DNA of 14,156 bases from CAYMSF01 sp964542255 (GTDB lineage Bacteria > Verrucomicrobiota > Lentisphaeria > Victivallales > Victivallaceae): the NCBI GenBank assembly GCA_964542255.1, contig CAZITV010000045.1, forward strand, positions 1 to 14,156, read 5' to 3'. Below the pieces are notes generated by a model, which was not told where the DNA came from, ran no database searches, and worked only from the letters and a program-made list of their open reading frames with translations. Shown piece by piece: positions 1-7,249 of the stretch. The position numbers and the translations under genes are program-made. Each line of letters begins with the position of its first letter. Position 1 is the stretch's first letter.

Positions 1-1445
1 GCAATTCTCAAAAAGACCAGGCGGCAAAAAACAATACTGACACCGGTAAGGGCACTTATGTAATTTCGCAGGACAACAAGCGTGACGGAGAGAACATTTT
101 GGACACAAAAGATGCTGATGGTAATTATTTTGTCCGCGAAATGATTGAGCGTGCGGTTGCTCAAAAACAAGGCGCCGTTGGTATGCGTTCATATTTATGG
201 CGCAATGCCAGTGATCCAGCGGCGAGACTGAAAACCGCGGCGTTTGTTTACTTTGAACCGTGGGACTGGGTGATATTCCCGGGCTTGTATGATGACGACT
301 TCAAAGAAGCCCAGCAAAAAGTTGTGCTGTGCCTCGACGATATGCTGAGTTCCGCACTTTTAATCAACGCTGCGATATTTCTGTTCGCACTGGGTTTTGC
401 CCTTTATGCCGGCAGAAAAATTGCTAATCCTATCGCTAAAATCACCGATATTGCCAAAAAAATTGCGCAAGGCAATTTGTTTGAAGCCGACAACGATATC
501 AAAGCATATCGCGGCAAACGGAAATCCAGCAGCACCAACCGCGATGAGACCCTCGCGCTGCTCGAATCGTTCGCGGTAATGACTAATATGTTGAATTCAT
601 TAGTCGGCAAAGTGCAGCAATCCACAATTCAATTATTCTCCACTGCCACGGAGATTGCGGCATCGTCAAAACAGCAGGAAGCTACGGTAAAACAGTTCAG
701 CGCTTCAACTAATGAAATTGTAGCCTCAAGCAAAGAAATTTCCGCAACTTCCAAACAACTGCTGAGCACAATTGTTGAGGTACGGGAGGTGTCAACTCAT
801 ACCGCGGATAATGCTGATTCTGGTCAAAATGGTTTAGTGCAAATGCAGAGCACGATGAAACACCTGGCCTCTGCCACCGATTCTGTTTCGTCAAAATTAT
901 CAATTATTAATGAAAAGGCGAATAATATCAACGATGTGGTGGTCACCATTACCAAAGTCGCCGACCAAACCAATCTGCTGTCGCTGAATGCCGCGATTGA
1001 AGCGGAAAAAGCGGGCGAATACGGACTTGGTTTTGCTGTTGTCGCGCGGGAAATCCGCCGTCTGGCAGATCAAACCGCGGTGGCTACTTTGGATATTATC
1101 AAAATGGTTAAAGAAATGCAGTCTTCAGTTTCGTCAGGCGTGATGGAAATGGATAAGTTTGCTGATGAGGTGCGGAATTGTGTCACTGATGTGAAAAATA
1201 TCAGCGGTAATCTTGAAAATATCATTCAGCAGGTACAAGGACTGCCGCCGAAGTTTGACTTGGTCGCCGATGGAATGCAGGGACAACACGAAGGCGCGCA
1301 GCAAATCACCGAGGCAATGATTCAACTTAATGAAGCCGCGCAGCAGACATCGGAGTCGCTGCGTGAATTTAATCAGGTTACGGCACAATTGGATAAAGCA
1401 TCCCGCACGCTTCAGGAGGAGTTGTCAATTTTTAAGGTGAGCTGA
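1..1445 (+). CDS. Methyl-accepting chemotaxis protein, WspA-like, 5' end missing (partial)
   Basis: Membrane receptor that feeds the CheA kinase of this operon. The frame is open from base 3, so the true start lies outside the window; the first in-frame Met-like codon (TTG at 99) is not the real start. About 480 residues are visible. The first ~110 resemble the C-terminal half of a Cache-type sensor domain (GTYVISQD, DADGNYF, YFEPWDWV). A hydrophobic helix at about 342-413 is the second membrane span, followed by a HAMP-like segment (NPIAKITDIAKKIAQGN). A long helical signalling domain follows, with the hairpin tip at 957-1076 (DQTNLLSLNAAIEAEKAG, FAVVAREIRRLADQT). Glu/Gln-rich helix stretches (TEIAASSKQQEATV) resemble WspA and offer methylation sites for the CheR and CheB encoded downstream. 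There is no C-terminal NWETF-type pentapeptide. The stop is 1 base before the next gene. Ligand unknown. Confidence 0.93.
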   Translation, partial: NSQKDQAAKNNTDTGKGTYVISQDNKRDGENILDTKDADGNYFVREMIERAVAQKQGAVGMRSYLWRNASDPAARLKTAAFVYFEPWDWVIFPGLYDDDFKEAQQKVVLCLDDMLSSALLINAAIFLFALGFALYAGRKIANPIAKITDIAKKIAQGNLFEADNDIKAYRGKRKSSSTNRDETLALLESFAVMTNMLNSLVGKVQQSTIQLFSTATEIAASSKQQEATVKQFSASTNEIVASSKEISATSKQLLSTIVEVREVSTHTADNADSGQNGLVQMQSTMKHLASATDSVSSKLSIINEKANNINDVVVTITKVADQTNLLSLNAAIEAEKAGEYGLGFAVVAREIRRLADQTAVATLDIIKMVKEMQSSVSSGVMEMDKFADEVRNCVTDVKNISGNLENIIQQVQGLPPKFDLVADGMQGQHEGAQQITEAMIQLNEAAQQTSESLREFNQVTAQLDKASRTLQEELSIFKVS

Positions 1446-1446
1446 A

Positions 1447-1902
1447 ATGTTATTGGTAACTTTTCAAGTCAATAATCAGCGCTATGCAATAAATACCGCC
1501 GAAGTACGGCAAATTATTCCAATGGTGCAAATACGTAAACTGCCCGGCACGCCGGACTGTGTTCTGGGAACTTTTAGTTTTCACGGAACGCTGGTGCCGG
1601 TGCTGGACATTACCGCGATGCTCACCGGGACACCGGCACCAATGCTGTTTAGCACCAGAATAATTCTGGTGCAATATCCGGAAACCGCGCACCTGCTGGG
1701 GTTGCTGGCAGAATGCGCTACCCAAACAGTCGCCGGCGACAACGCCGTCCTGGCTGATTCTGGTGTAAATAATACCGGGGCGCCGTGGTTGGGGAAAATA
1801 TCGGTTGGAGAAAAAGATTTGATGCAGATTGTTACGGTAGAGAAACTGTTAACCGATGAGCTGAAAAGCATCCTGTTTACCGCCGCAAAGGAAAAATCCT
1901 GA
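1447..1902 (+). CDS. cheW: CheW-like adaptor, WspB position
   Basis: Single-domain CheW adaptor (151 residues, usual family length) that couples the receptor to the CheA kinase at the membrane. The whole protein is one CheW fold: N-terminal strands (LLVTFQVNNQRYAINTAEVRQI), the conserved KLPGTPDCVLGTF turn and the VPVLDI strand. The starting ATG follows the receptor stop by one base and has AAGGTGAG upstream inside the receptor gene. Its position between receptor and CheR matches wspB. At the place where most CheW proteins carry Arg in a G-x-x-x-x-RG motif this protein has His (FSFHG), so the usual contact may differ. The stop overlaps the next start by one base (TGATG), indicating translational coupling. 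Confidence 0.92.
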   Translation: MLLVTFQVNNQRYAINTAEVRQIIPMVQIRKLPGTPDCVLGTFSFHGTLVPVLDITAMLTGTPAPMLFSTRIILVQYPETAHLLGLLAECATQTVAGDNAVLADSGVNNTGAPWLGKISVGEKDLMQIVTVEKLLTDELKSILFTAAKEKS

Positions 1903-3119
1903 TGATTGAGCAAATACTCAAAGATAAAATCGGTTTAGACTGCGATGTCATCGGCAGACCCAACGTGGCACATGCCGTTAATACCCAAATGAAAAAATGC
2001 GGCATTAACCACGAAGCAGACTTTGTCCGGCTGATTTCTGAATCGAAGCCGCACTTTGACGCATTGACCGAACTGCTGGTGGTGAATGAAACTTGGTTTT
2101 TCCGTTATGGCGATTCTTTCAAATTATTAAGTGAATATGCCGCAAAGTTCTCTATCGGCAAACGCCGCATAATCCGTATTTTAAGCCTGCCCTGCTCTAG
2201 TGGCGAGGAACCATATTCGATTGCAATGACACTGCTGAATGCTGGAATCAGTGCCGCCATGATTCACATTGACGCGGTGGATATCAGTGATGCCGCGCTG
2301 CGCCTGGCGAAACGCGCGGTGTATGGCAGCAACTCATTCCGCAGCGGCATACCTGACTCAATGCGTATTTTTTTCACCTCAGCTAATGATAATTTTGAGG
2401 TAGTCCAGCAGGTCCGTTCACTGGTTAAGTTTCATCACCGCAATATTTTTGATGAAGATTTTGCCGCCGGCAGTCAGCCTTACGACATTATTTTTTGCCG
2501 TAACTTACTGATATATTTTTCAGGCGAAAAACGCGCTGCCGCGATGACAGTACTCACTGAAATGCTGGCGGATAACGGACTTTTATTTGTTGGACACGTC
2601 GAACCGTCTATTGTCAGCCGCCGCGACTTTGAACCGTCACAGCGCCCCGCCGCGTTTGCCTTTTATAAAAATGGTGCAACAGTGGTGCCGCCACCGCCCA
2701 AAGTAAAACCGAAGCCAATATTACCGCTGCCGGCGGTCAAGGTCAAGGTCAACCCCAAGCAGCATACTGCCAAAATCATTGAACCGGCGGCGGCAGAAAG
2801 CAGCGGTAGTGATGCTTTGACGCGTGCCACTGCACTGGCTGACAGCGGAAAAATGCTGGAAGCAGAAAAACTGTGCCGGGACTACTTAGAAAATAATAAA
2901 CTTAATCCAGTTGCATATTATCTTATAGGCGTAATAAACCTCTCTCTGGATAAGTTAGCTGAATCGGAAAAAGCCTTTAATCAGGCGGTTTATTTGAATC
3001 CGCAGTATTATGAAGCATTGGTACATTTAGCGCTGCTCAAAGAGCGGCGGGGCGACCACGCCGGGGCACTGCAAATTAAACGGCGGGCGGAATTGTTAAA
3101 CAAGGTGAATAAATTATGA
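1902..3119 (+). CDS. cheR: CheR methyltransferase with C-terminal TPR repeats, WspC-like
   Basis: S-adenosylmethionine-dependent glutamate methyltransferase that would methylate the receptor of this operon (405 residues). Residues 1-70 form the N-terminal CheR helical part ending in NETWFFR (62-68). The catalytic domain carries the SAM-binding stretch CSSGEEPYS (98-106), an acidic strand end (HIDAVDIS) and IIFCRNLLIYF near residues 196-206. After the catalytic domain comes a Pro/Lys/Val-rich linker (PPPPKVKPKP, then short KVKV repeats), followed by about three TPR units from residue ~300 to the end. CheR fused to TPRs is the WspC layout and is typical of alternative-function chemosensory systems; the TPRs probably guide docking to a receptor lacking the tethering pentapeptide. 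A good ribosome site (AAAGGA, 1887-1892) precedes the ATG. It overlaps the next gene by 4 bases. Confidence 0.94.
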   Translation: MIEQILKDKIGLDCDVIGRPNVAHAVNTQMKKCGINHEADFVRLISESKPHFDALTELLVVNETWFFRYGDSFKLLSEYAAKFSIGKRRIIRILSLPCSSGEEPYSIAMTLLNAGISAAMIHIDAVDISDAALRLAKRAVYGSNSFRSGIPDSMRIFFTSANDNFEVVQQVRSLVKFHHRNIFDEDFAAGSQPYDIIFCRNLLIYFSGEKRAAAMTVLTEMLADNGLLFVGHVEPSIVSRRDFEPSQRPAAFAFYKNGATVVPPPPKVKPKPILPLPAVKVKVNPKQHTAKIIEPAAAESSGSDALTRATALADSGKMLEAEKLCRDYLENNKLNPVAYYLIGVINLSLDKLAESEKAFNQAVYLNPQYYEALVHLALLKERRGDHAGALQIKRRAELLNKVNKL

Positions 3120-3784
3120 ACTGCAATTCTCAAATAACCGGTGAATCCTGCTGGAATAATATTGGTGTCTGGGGGAAAAGCGCGGCACGCTGCCCAAAAT
3201 TGACGGAATTTGTTCACTGCCGCAACTGTCCAACCTTTATTGCTGCCGGCCGGGATTTGCTCAACCGGGAAGTTCCTGCCGGTTATATTGGCGAATGGAC
3301 AAAGTTTTTCGCTGAAGCCGCTGCCGATTCCGGCGGTGCGGTTATTTCGGTAATTGTTTTTCGCCTGGGCAACGAGCTGCTGGCGCTGCGTTCCGCTGTT
3401 TTCAAGGAAATCGTCAGTAGCCGTCCTATACACCAAATTCCCCACCGCTCCAATGCTGTACTGCTGGGAGTAACCAATATTCACGGAATCCTCCAATTGT
3501 GTTTTTCATTAAAAGCGCTTGCCGGAATAGCCGATGCGGAAATCCCGGTGGAGGCGGCGGCAAAGATGCTGGTCATTGCCGGCGGCGGTGACTACTGGGT
3601 ATTCCCGGTTGACCAGGTATTGGGAATCTTTCAATGCAAAGAGGAGGATTTCAAGAATGTGCCGGCAACCATCGCCAAGGCGGCAGGAACTTATACCAAA
3701 GCGGTTATTGTTTGCAGCGGCAATGAGGCAGGATTGCTAGATGATGAACTGCTAATCTATTCGTTGCGGAGGAAAATATCGTGA
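3116..3784 (+). CDS. cheW: CheW-like adaptor with N-terminal four-cysteine segment, WspD-like
   Basis: Second CheW adaptor of the operon (222 residues). Residues ~1-45 are an extension absent from plain CheW: C12-W-N-N-I-G-V, C26-P and H34-C35-R-N-C38-P, plus an isolated C3. The spacing C12-X13-C26-X8-C35-X2-C38 looks like a metal or iron-sulfur site; I recall the same CWN-IGV / HCRNCP signature in WspD-type proteins, so it seems to be a family feature. Residues ~75-222 are the CheW fold (VIVFRLGNELLALRSAVFKEIV, LLGVTNIHGILQL, YWVFPVDQVLGI). As in the first adaptor, His stands in the usual Arg position (NIHG). ATG overlaps the cheR stop (ATGA) with AAGGTG upstream. Position between cheR and cheA matches wspD. 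It may form a mixed array with the first CheW; the role of the cysteines is unknown. Confidence 0.92.
   Translation: MNCNSQITGESCWNNIGVWGKSAARCPKLTEFVHCRNCPTFIAAGRDLLNREVPAGYIGEWTKFFAEAAADSGGAVISVIVFRLGNELLALRSAVFKEIVSSRPIHQIPHRSNAVLLGVTNIHGILQLCFSLKALAGIADAEIPVEAAAKMLVIAGGGDYWVFPVDQVLGIFQCKEEDFKNVPATIAKAAGTYTKAVIVCSGNEAGLLDDELLIYSLRRKIS
3768..3772 (+). promoter_or_regulatory. Ribosome binding site that selects a GTG start for cheA
   Basis: GGAGG lies 8 bases before GTG at 3781, the ideal distance. The first in-frame ATG (3799) has no such site, and the GTG gives the same 4-base overlap with the preceding gene (GTGA) seen at most other junctions of this operon. Confidence 0.75.
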
Positions 3785-6215
3785 GCGGCACAACTGATAT
3801 GAATGATTTTTCGATGATGGGGCTGTTTAAAATGGAAGCCGAGTCCCAATGTGCCGCACTCACTTCTAATTTGTTGAAACTGGAAAAAAATCCAACCGCC
3901 ATCGAAGTAATTGAACCGTTAATGCGGGCAGCGCATTCTTTAAAAGGCGCGGCACGCATTGTCCAGCTTAACCCAATCGTCAAACTGGCACACACCATGG
4001 AGGATTGCTTCGTTGCCGCAGCTGAAGGAAAAATAACTCTTAACGGGGCACATATTGATACATTCTTGGACTGTGTTGACTGTTTTAACCTGTTAAGCCG
4101 CTGCTCTGAAGAGGAAATCGAAACATTTTTGACCGAAAATGAAGCAAAAATGTCCGGACTGGCAACGGCACTGACTAACACTGAAGCAGGAAAAACCACT
4201 GTGGCAGCGGAACCAGCCACCACGCATCCGGCAGTTGAACCAGCCACCACGCATCCGGCAGNNNNNNNNNNNNNNNNNNNNNNNNNNNNNNNNNNNNNNN
4301 NNNNNNNNNNNNNNNNNNNNNNNNNNNNNNNNNNNNNNNNNNNNNNNNNNNNNNNNNNNNNGAACCAGCCACCACGCATCCGGCAGTTGAACCAGCCACC
4401 ACGCATCCGGCAGCGGAACCAGCCGCTGAAAAAATATCCCGGCAGGAGAAGAACAACGCTGAAAGTGATGCATTCGTAAAAATTTCCACCGAAAAAATGA
4501 CCCGCCTGATGGGCTTGGCAGCAGAATCTTTGGTAGGTGTCAAACGGCTGCAGCACTTCGAAAAACATAACCTCCGCCAAAAAAAGAGTCTGCTTGAATT
4601 AGACACGCTGTTAGACCAATTAGGACAGCTGGCAATTACTTCCGGCAAAATAGATGAAACTAAGCTGCTGCTAAAAGCCATTCAGCAGCACTATCATGAA
4701 CATTATCGAAAATATAACGAATATTGTGCTGATTTCTCGGATTACGCACGCACTATTGATAATTTTTCCGACAGTCTTTACCGCGAAGTCGTCTCATGCC
4801 GGATGCGTCCGTTTATTGACGGGGTTAAAGATTTTCCGCGCTCCGTCCGGGACCTGGCACGAAATTTAGGCAAAAAAATCAACTTTGAAATCAGTGGCGA
4901 AAACAGCGCTGTAGATAAAGATATTTTAGACAAACTAACCGCTCCGCTGAATCATTTAATCCGCAATGCCGCCGACCACGGTATCGAAATGCCCGAAGAA
5001 CGGCTTAAATCCAAGAAAAATGAAACCGGCTCCATTCGTCTGAGTGCCCAGCACCGCGCCGGAATGCTCAATATTGCCGTTGCTGATGATGGCAAAGGCA
5101 TTGATATTGAGAAAATCCGGCGCAAAGCAGTCGAGAAAGGTTTGGCGCTAACTGATGTTGCCGCAAAATTATCTGAAGCCGAATTGCTGGAGTTTATGTT
5201 CTTGCCGGGATTCTCCACTGCGGCGACAGTTACAGAAACTTCCGGACGCGGCGTCGGACTGGATGTCGTTCAAACTATGGTGCAGGAGGTGCGCGGACTG
5301 GTCAAAGTGGAAACCGTGCTGGGACAGGGTACCACCTTTAATCTGCAGCTGCCGGTGTCGCTGTCTATCATGCCGGCACTGGTCATCAATATCAGCGGTG
5401 AACCCTATGCCCTGCCGCTAACCCGCATCACCCACCTGTTAAAACTCCGGCATGATGAAATAATGACACTCGAAGGACGGCAGTTTATAAAATATGAGGG
5501 TAAAAATATCGGTTTGGTTCCGGCGGCGCAAATTTTGGAATTAACCCAGACGGACATCGGCGCTGCCGGGGAGATTCACATCATCATTATTAGCGACCGG
5601 CTAAATCAATACGCGGTTTTTGTCGATAACTTTATCGGTGAGTTTGAACTGGTTGTGCGCCCGCTTGACGCGAGATTGGGCAAGGTGTCGGATATAAGCT
5701 CCACGGCAGTGCTCGATGATGGTACACCAGTATTAATTCTCGATGCCGATGATATGGTGCGTTCAATCGACACCATGCTTAACGGCGGCAGAATTCTTAA
5801 TATAGACAGTACAGGTTTGCACAAGACCGCCACCACCAAAAAACGTATTTTAGTAGTTGACGATTCCATCACCGTCCGTGAAGTTGAACGCAATCTATTA
5901 AAAAATCACGGTTATGAGGTTGATGTGGCGGTTGATGGCGCTGAGGGTTGGAATGCGGTCAGAGCTTGTCAATATGCACTGGTCATTACCGATGTAGATA
6001 TGCCGCGGATGAACGGCATTGAACTGGTTACCCATATCAAGCAGCACGAACGCCTAAAATCTCTGCCGGTAATGATTGTTTCATACAAGGACCGGGAAGC
6101 AGACCGGATCAAGGGACTTGAAGCCGGCGCCGATTATTATTTAACTAAAAGCAGCTTTCACGATAACACCCTGCTGGAGGTTGTCAGCGCCCTGATTGGA
6201 AAAGCAGAATTATGA
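3781..6215 (+). CDS. cheA: Hybrid histidine kinase CheA with C-terminal receiver, WspE-like; interrupted by assembly gap
   Basis: Central kinase of the pathway, passing phosphate to its own receiver, to CheB and to the final response regulator. The GTG start begins an Hpt domain with phospho-acceptor His52 in AAHSLKGAAR. A linker of EPATTHPAV repeats follows, containing 100 Ns at 4262-4361. After the gap the dimerisation helices start at FVKISTEKMTRLMGLAAESL. The ATPase domain has its N box at 4948-4982 (LNHLIRNAADHG), G1 near 5080-5100 (ADDGKGI) and G2 at 5240-5257 (SGRGVGLD). A CheW-like domain spans about 5370-5790, and a receiver about 5840-6200 has VDDS, the acceptor Asp codon at 5991 and Lys in YYLTKSS. 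No P2 domain is visible. The parts before and after the gap lie in different frames only because 100 Ns is not the true length: repeat phase on both sides demands one continuous gene. It overlaps cheB by 4 bases. Confidence 0.93.
4210..4415 (+). repeat. 27-base in-frame tandem repeat encoding EPATTHPAV in the CheA linker
   Basis: Units begin at 4210, 4237, 4362 and 4389, each GAACCAGCCACCACGCATCC followed by GGCAGTT or, in the last copy, GGCAGCG. The second unit runs into the N gap at its 25th base. All visible copies are otherwise identical at the nucleotide level, which suggests recent duplication or ongoing homogenisation. The product is a Pro/Ala/Thr-rich flexible tether between the Hpt domain and the kinase core. 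Near-perfect identity explains why the assembly broke here. The number of copies is unknown. Confidence 0.93.
4262..4361. other. Scaffold gap of exactly 100 N
   Basis: Exactly 100 Ns, the conventional placeholder for a gap of unknown size, placed inside the tandem repeat. For the repeat to stay in register the missing sequence must be 2 + 27n bases (for example 2, 29, 56, 83 or 110), whereas 100 breaks the frame. Confidence 0.97.
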
Positions 6216-7249
6216 GAATCGCAATCGTTAACGATATGAAAATGGCAGTAGAAATTCTACGGCGCATCATCAGCACTAAAGCGCCGGATTATCAAATTGC
6301 GTGGATTGCCTATGACGGAAAAGAAGCCGTAGAAAAATGCGCTGCCGATACCCCGGACATCATCCTGATGGATCTGATAATGCCGGTAATGAATGGTGTT
6401 GATGCCACCCGGGAAATAATGGCAAAAAACCCGTGCAGTATTCTGCTGGTAACATCTTCTGTTTCAGCCAACGCCGCCAAAGTTTTTGAAGCAATGAGCT
6501 GCGGCGCGCTGGACGCAGTCAATACCCCCGCACTGGGCAGCGATGCCAGCTTCGACGGCGCCGCGCTGTTATTGCGGAAAATCGAACAAATTAAGTTGCT
6601 CTGCAGCAGCCAGCCGGTCAGCATCAACCCGTTAAAACCAGTTTTGAACACGTCTGACCTCCAATCCGGGTCAACACCCTATCTGGCGGCAATCGGTTCA
6701 TCAACCGGCGGCCCGGCGGCACTGGCAAAGTTGTTAGCCGAGCTTCCCGCTAATTTTGGCGCCGCGGTAGTCATCATTCAGCATATTGACCAGGAATTTG
6801 TGAACGGTCTATCCGAATGGCTGGCAACTTTTACCAAATTAAGTGTCAATCTCGCGGTGGAGGGGCAAACCCCTTTGCCAGGACAAATCTATTTGGCGGC
6901 AACCAACGACCATCTCGTTATGTCCGCTAATCTGACATTCAAATATACCGCATCACCGGAAGAATATTTTTACCGTCCCTCTGTCGATGTATTTTTTGAA
7001 AGCCTCAGCAAACATTGGCCGCGCCCGGGAACTGCGGTGGTAATGACCGGCATCGGCCGCGACGGTGCGCAAGGACTGCTCGCGTTGAAGCACAAAGGTT
7101 GGAAGACCTTCGCACAAAACCGCGAATCCTGCGTGGTTTACGGAATGCCCAAAGCCGCCGCCGATATCGGCGCGGCAGACAACATTATGCAGCCGGAACA
7201 AATCGGACTGGAACTATCACAAATCTTTAAACGGAACACCCCAATATGA
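6212..7249 (+). CDS. cheB: Chemotaxis response regulator / methylesterase CheB, WspF-like
   Basis: Receptor glutamate methylesterase (345 residues) that opposes CheR and resets the receptor. The receiver covers residues 1-~115: it opens MRIAIVNDM, so the first acidic-pocket residue is Asn7 followed by Asp8, and the phospho-acceptor is Asp54 in LMDLIMPVMNG. Where most receivers have the Lys of a KP motif, this one reads DAVNTP. As I recall WspF shares both features (VNDMP..AVEALRR and DAVDTP), which supports orthology. After a linker, the esterase domain carries Ser164 in GSSTGG, His191 in IIQHID and Asp284 in MTGIGRDGAQG, a complete catalytic triad. ATG overlaps the cheA stop (ATGA), and the gene overlaps the next one by 4 bases. 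Loss of WspF-type activity locks Wsp pathways on in Pseudomonas, so this is likely the negative regulator here. Confidence 0.94.
   Translation: MRIAIVNDMKMAVEILRRIISTKAPDYQIAWIAYDGKEAVEKCAADTPDIILMDLIMPVMNGVDATREIMAKNPCSILLVTSSVSANAAKVFEAMSCGALDAVNTPALGSDASFDGAALLLRKIEQIKLLCSSQPVSINPLKPVLNTSDLQSGSTPYLAAIGSSTGGPAALAKLLAELPANFGAAVVIIQHIDQEFVNGLSEWLATFTKLSVNLAVEGQTPLPGQIYLAATNDHLVMSANLTFKYTASPEEYFYRPSVDVFFESLSKHWPRPGTAVVMTGIGRDGAQGLLALKHKGWKTFAQNRESCVVYGMPKAAADIGAADNIMQPEQIGLELSQIFKRNTPI

Noticed and set aside
1..13. Short match between the window start (GCAATTCTCAAA) and bases 3122-3133
   Set aside because: A 12-base match is expected by chance in a window of this size and has no structural context.
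3008..3496. 162-codon antisense frame over the cheR/cheW junction
   Set aside because: Shadow of two well-supported genes on the other strand.
4262..4361. Real frameshift or split of cheA into two genes
   Set aside because: The frame change equals the mismatch between 100 Ns and the 27-base repeat phase; both halves complete a single CheA architecture.
4210..4415. CRISPR-like array
   Set aside because: Units are contiguous with no spacers and are in frame within a coding sequence.
3705..4681. Long antisense frames across the repeat region
   Set aside because: They are mirror images of the repeat and of the N run inside a clear coding gene, with no ribosome site or family resemblance.
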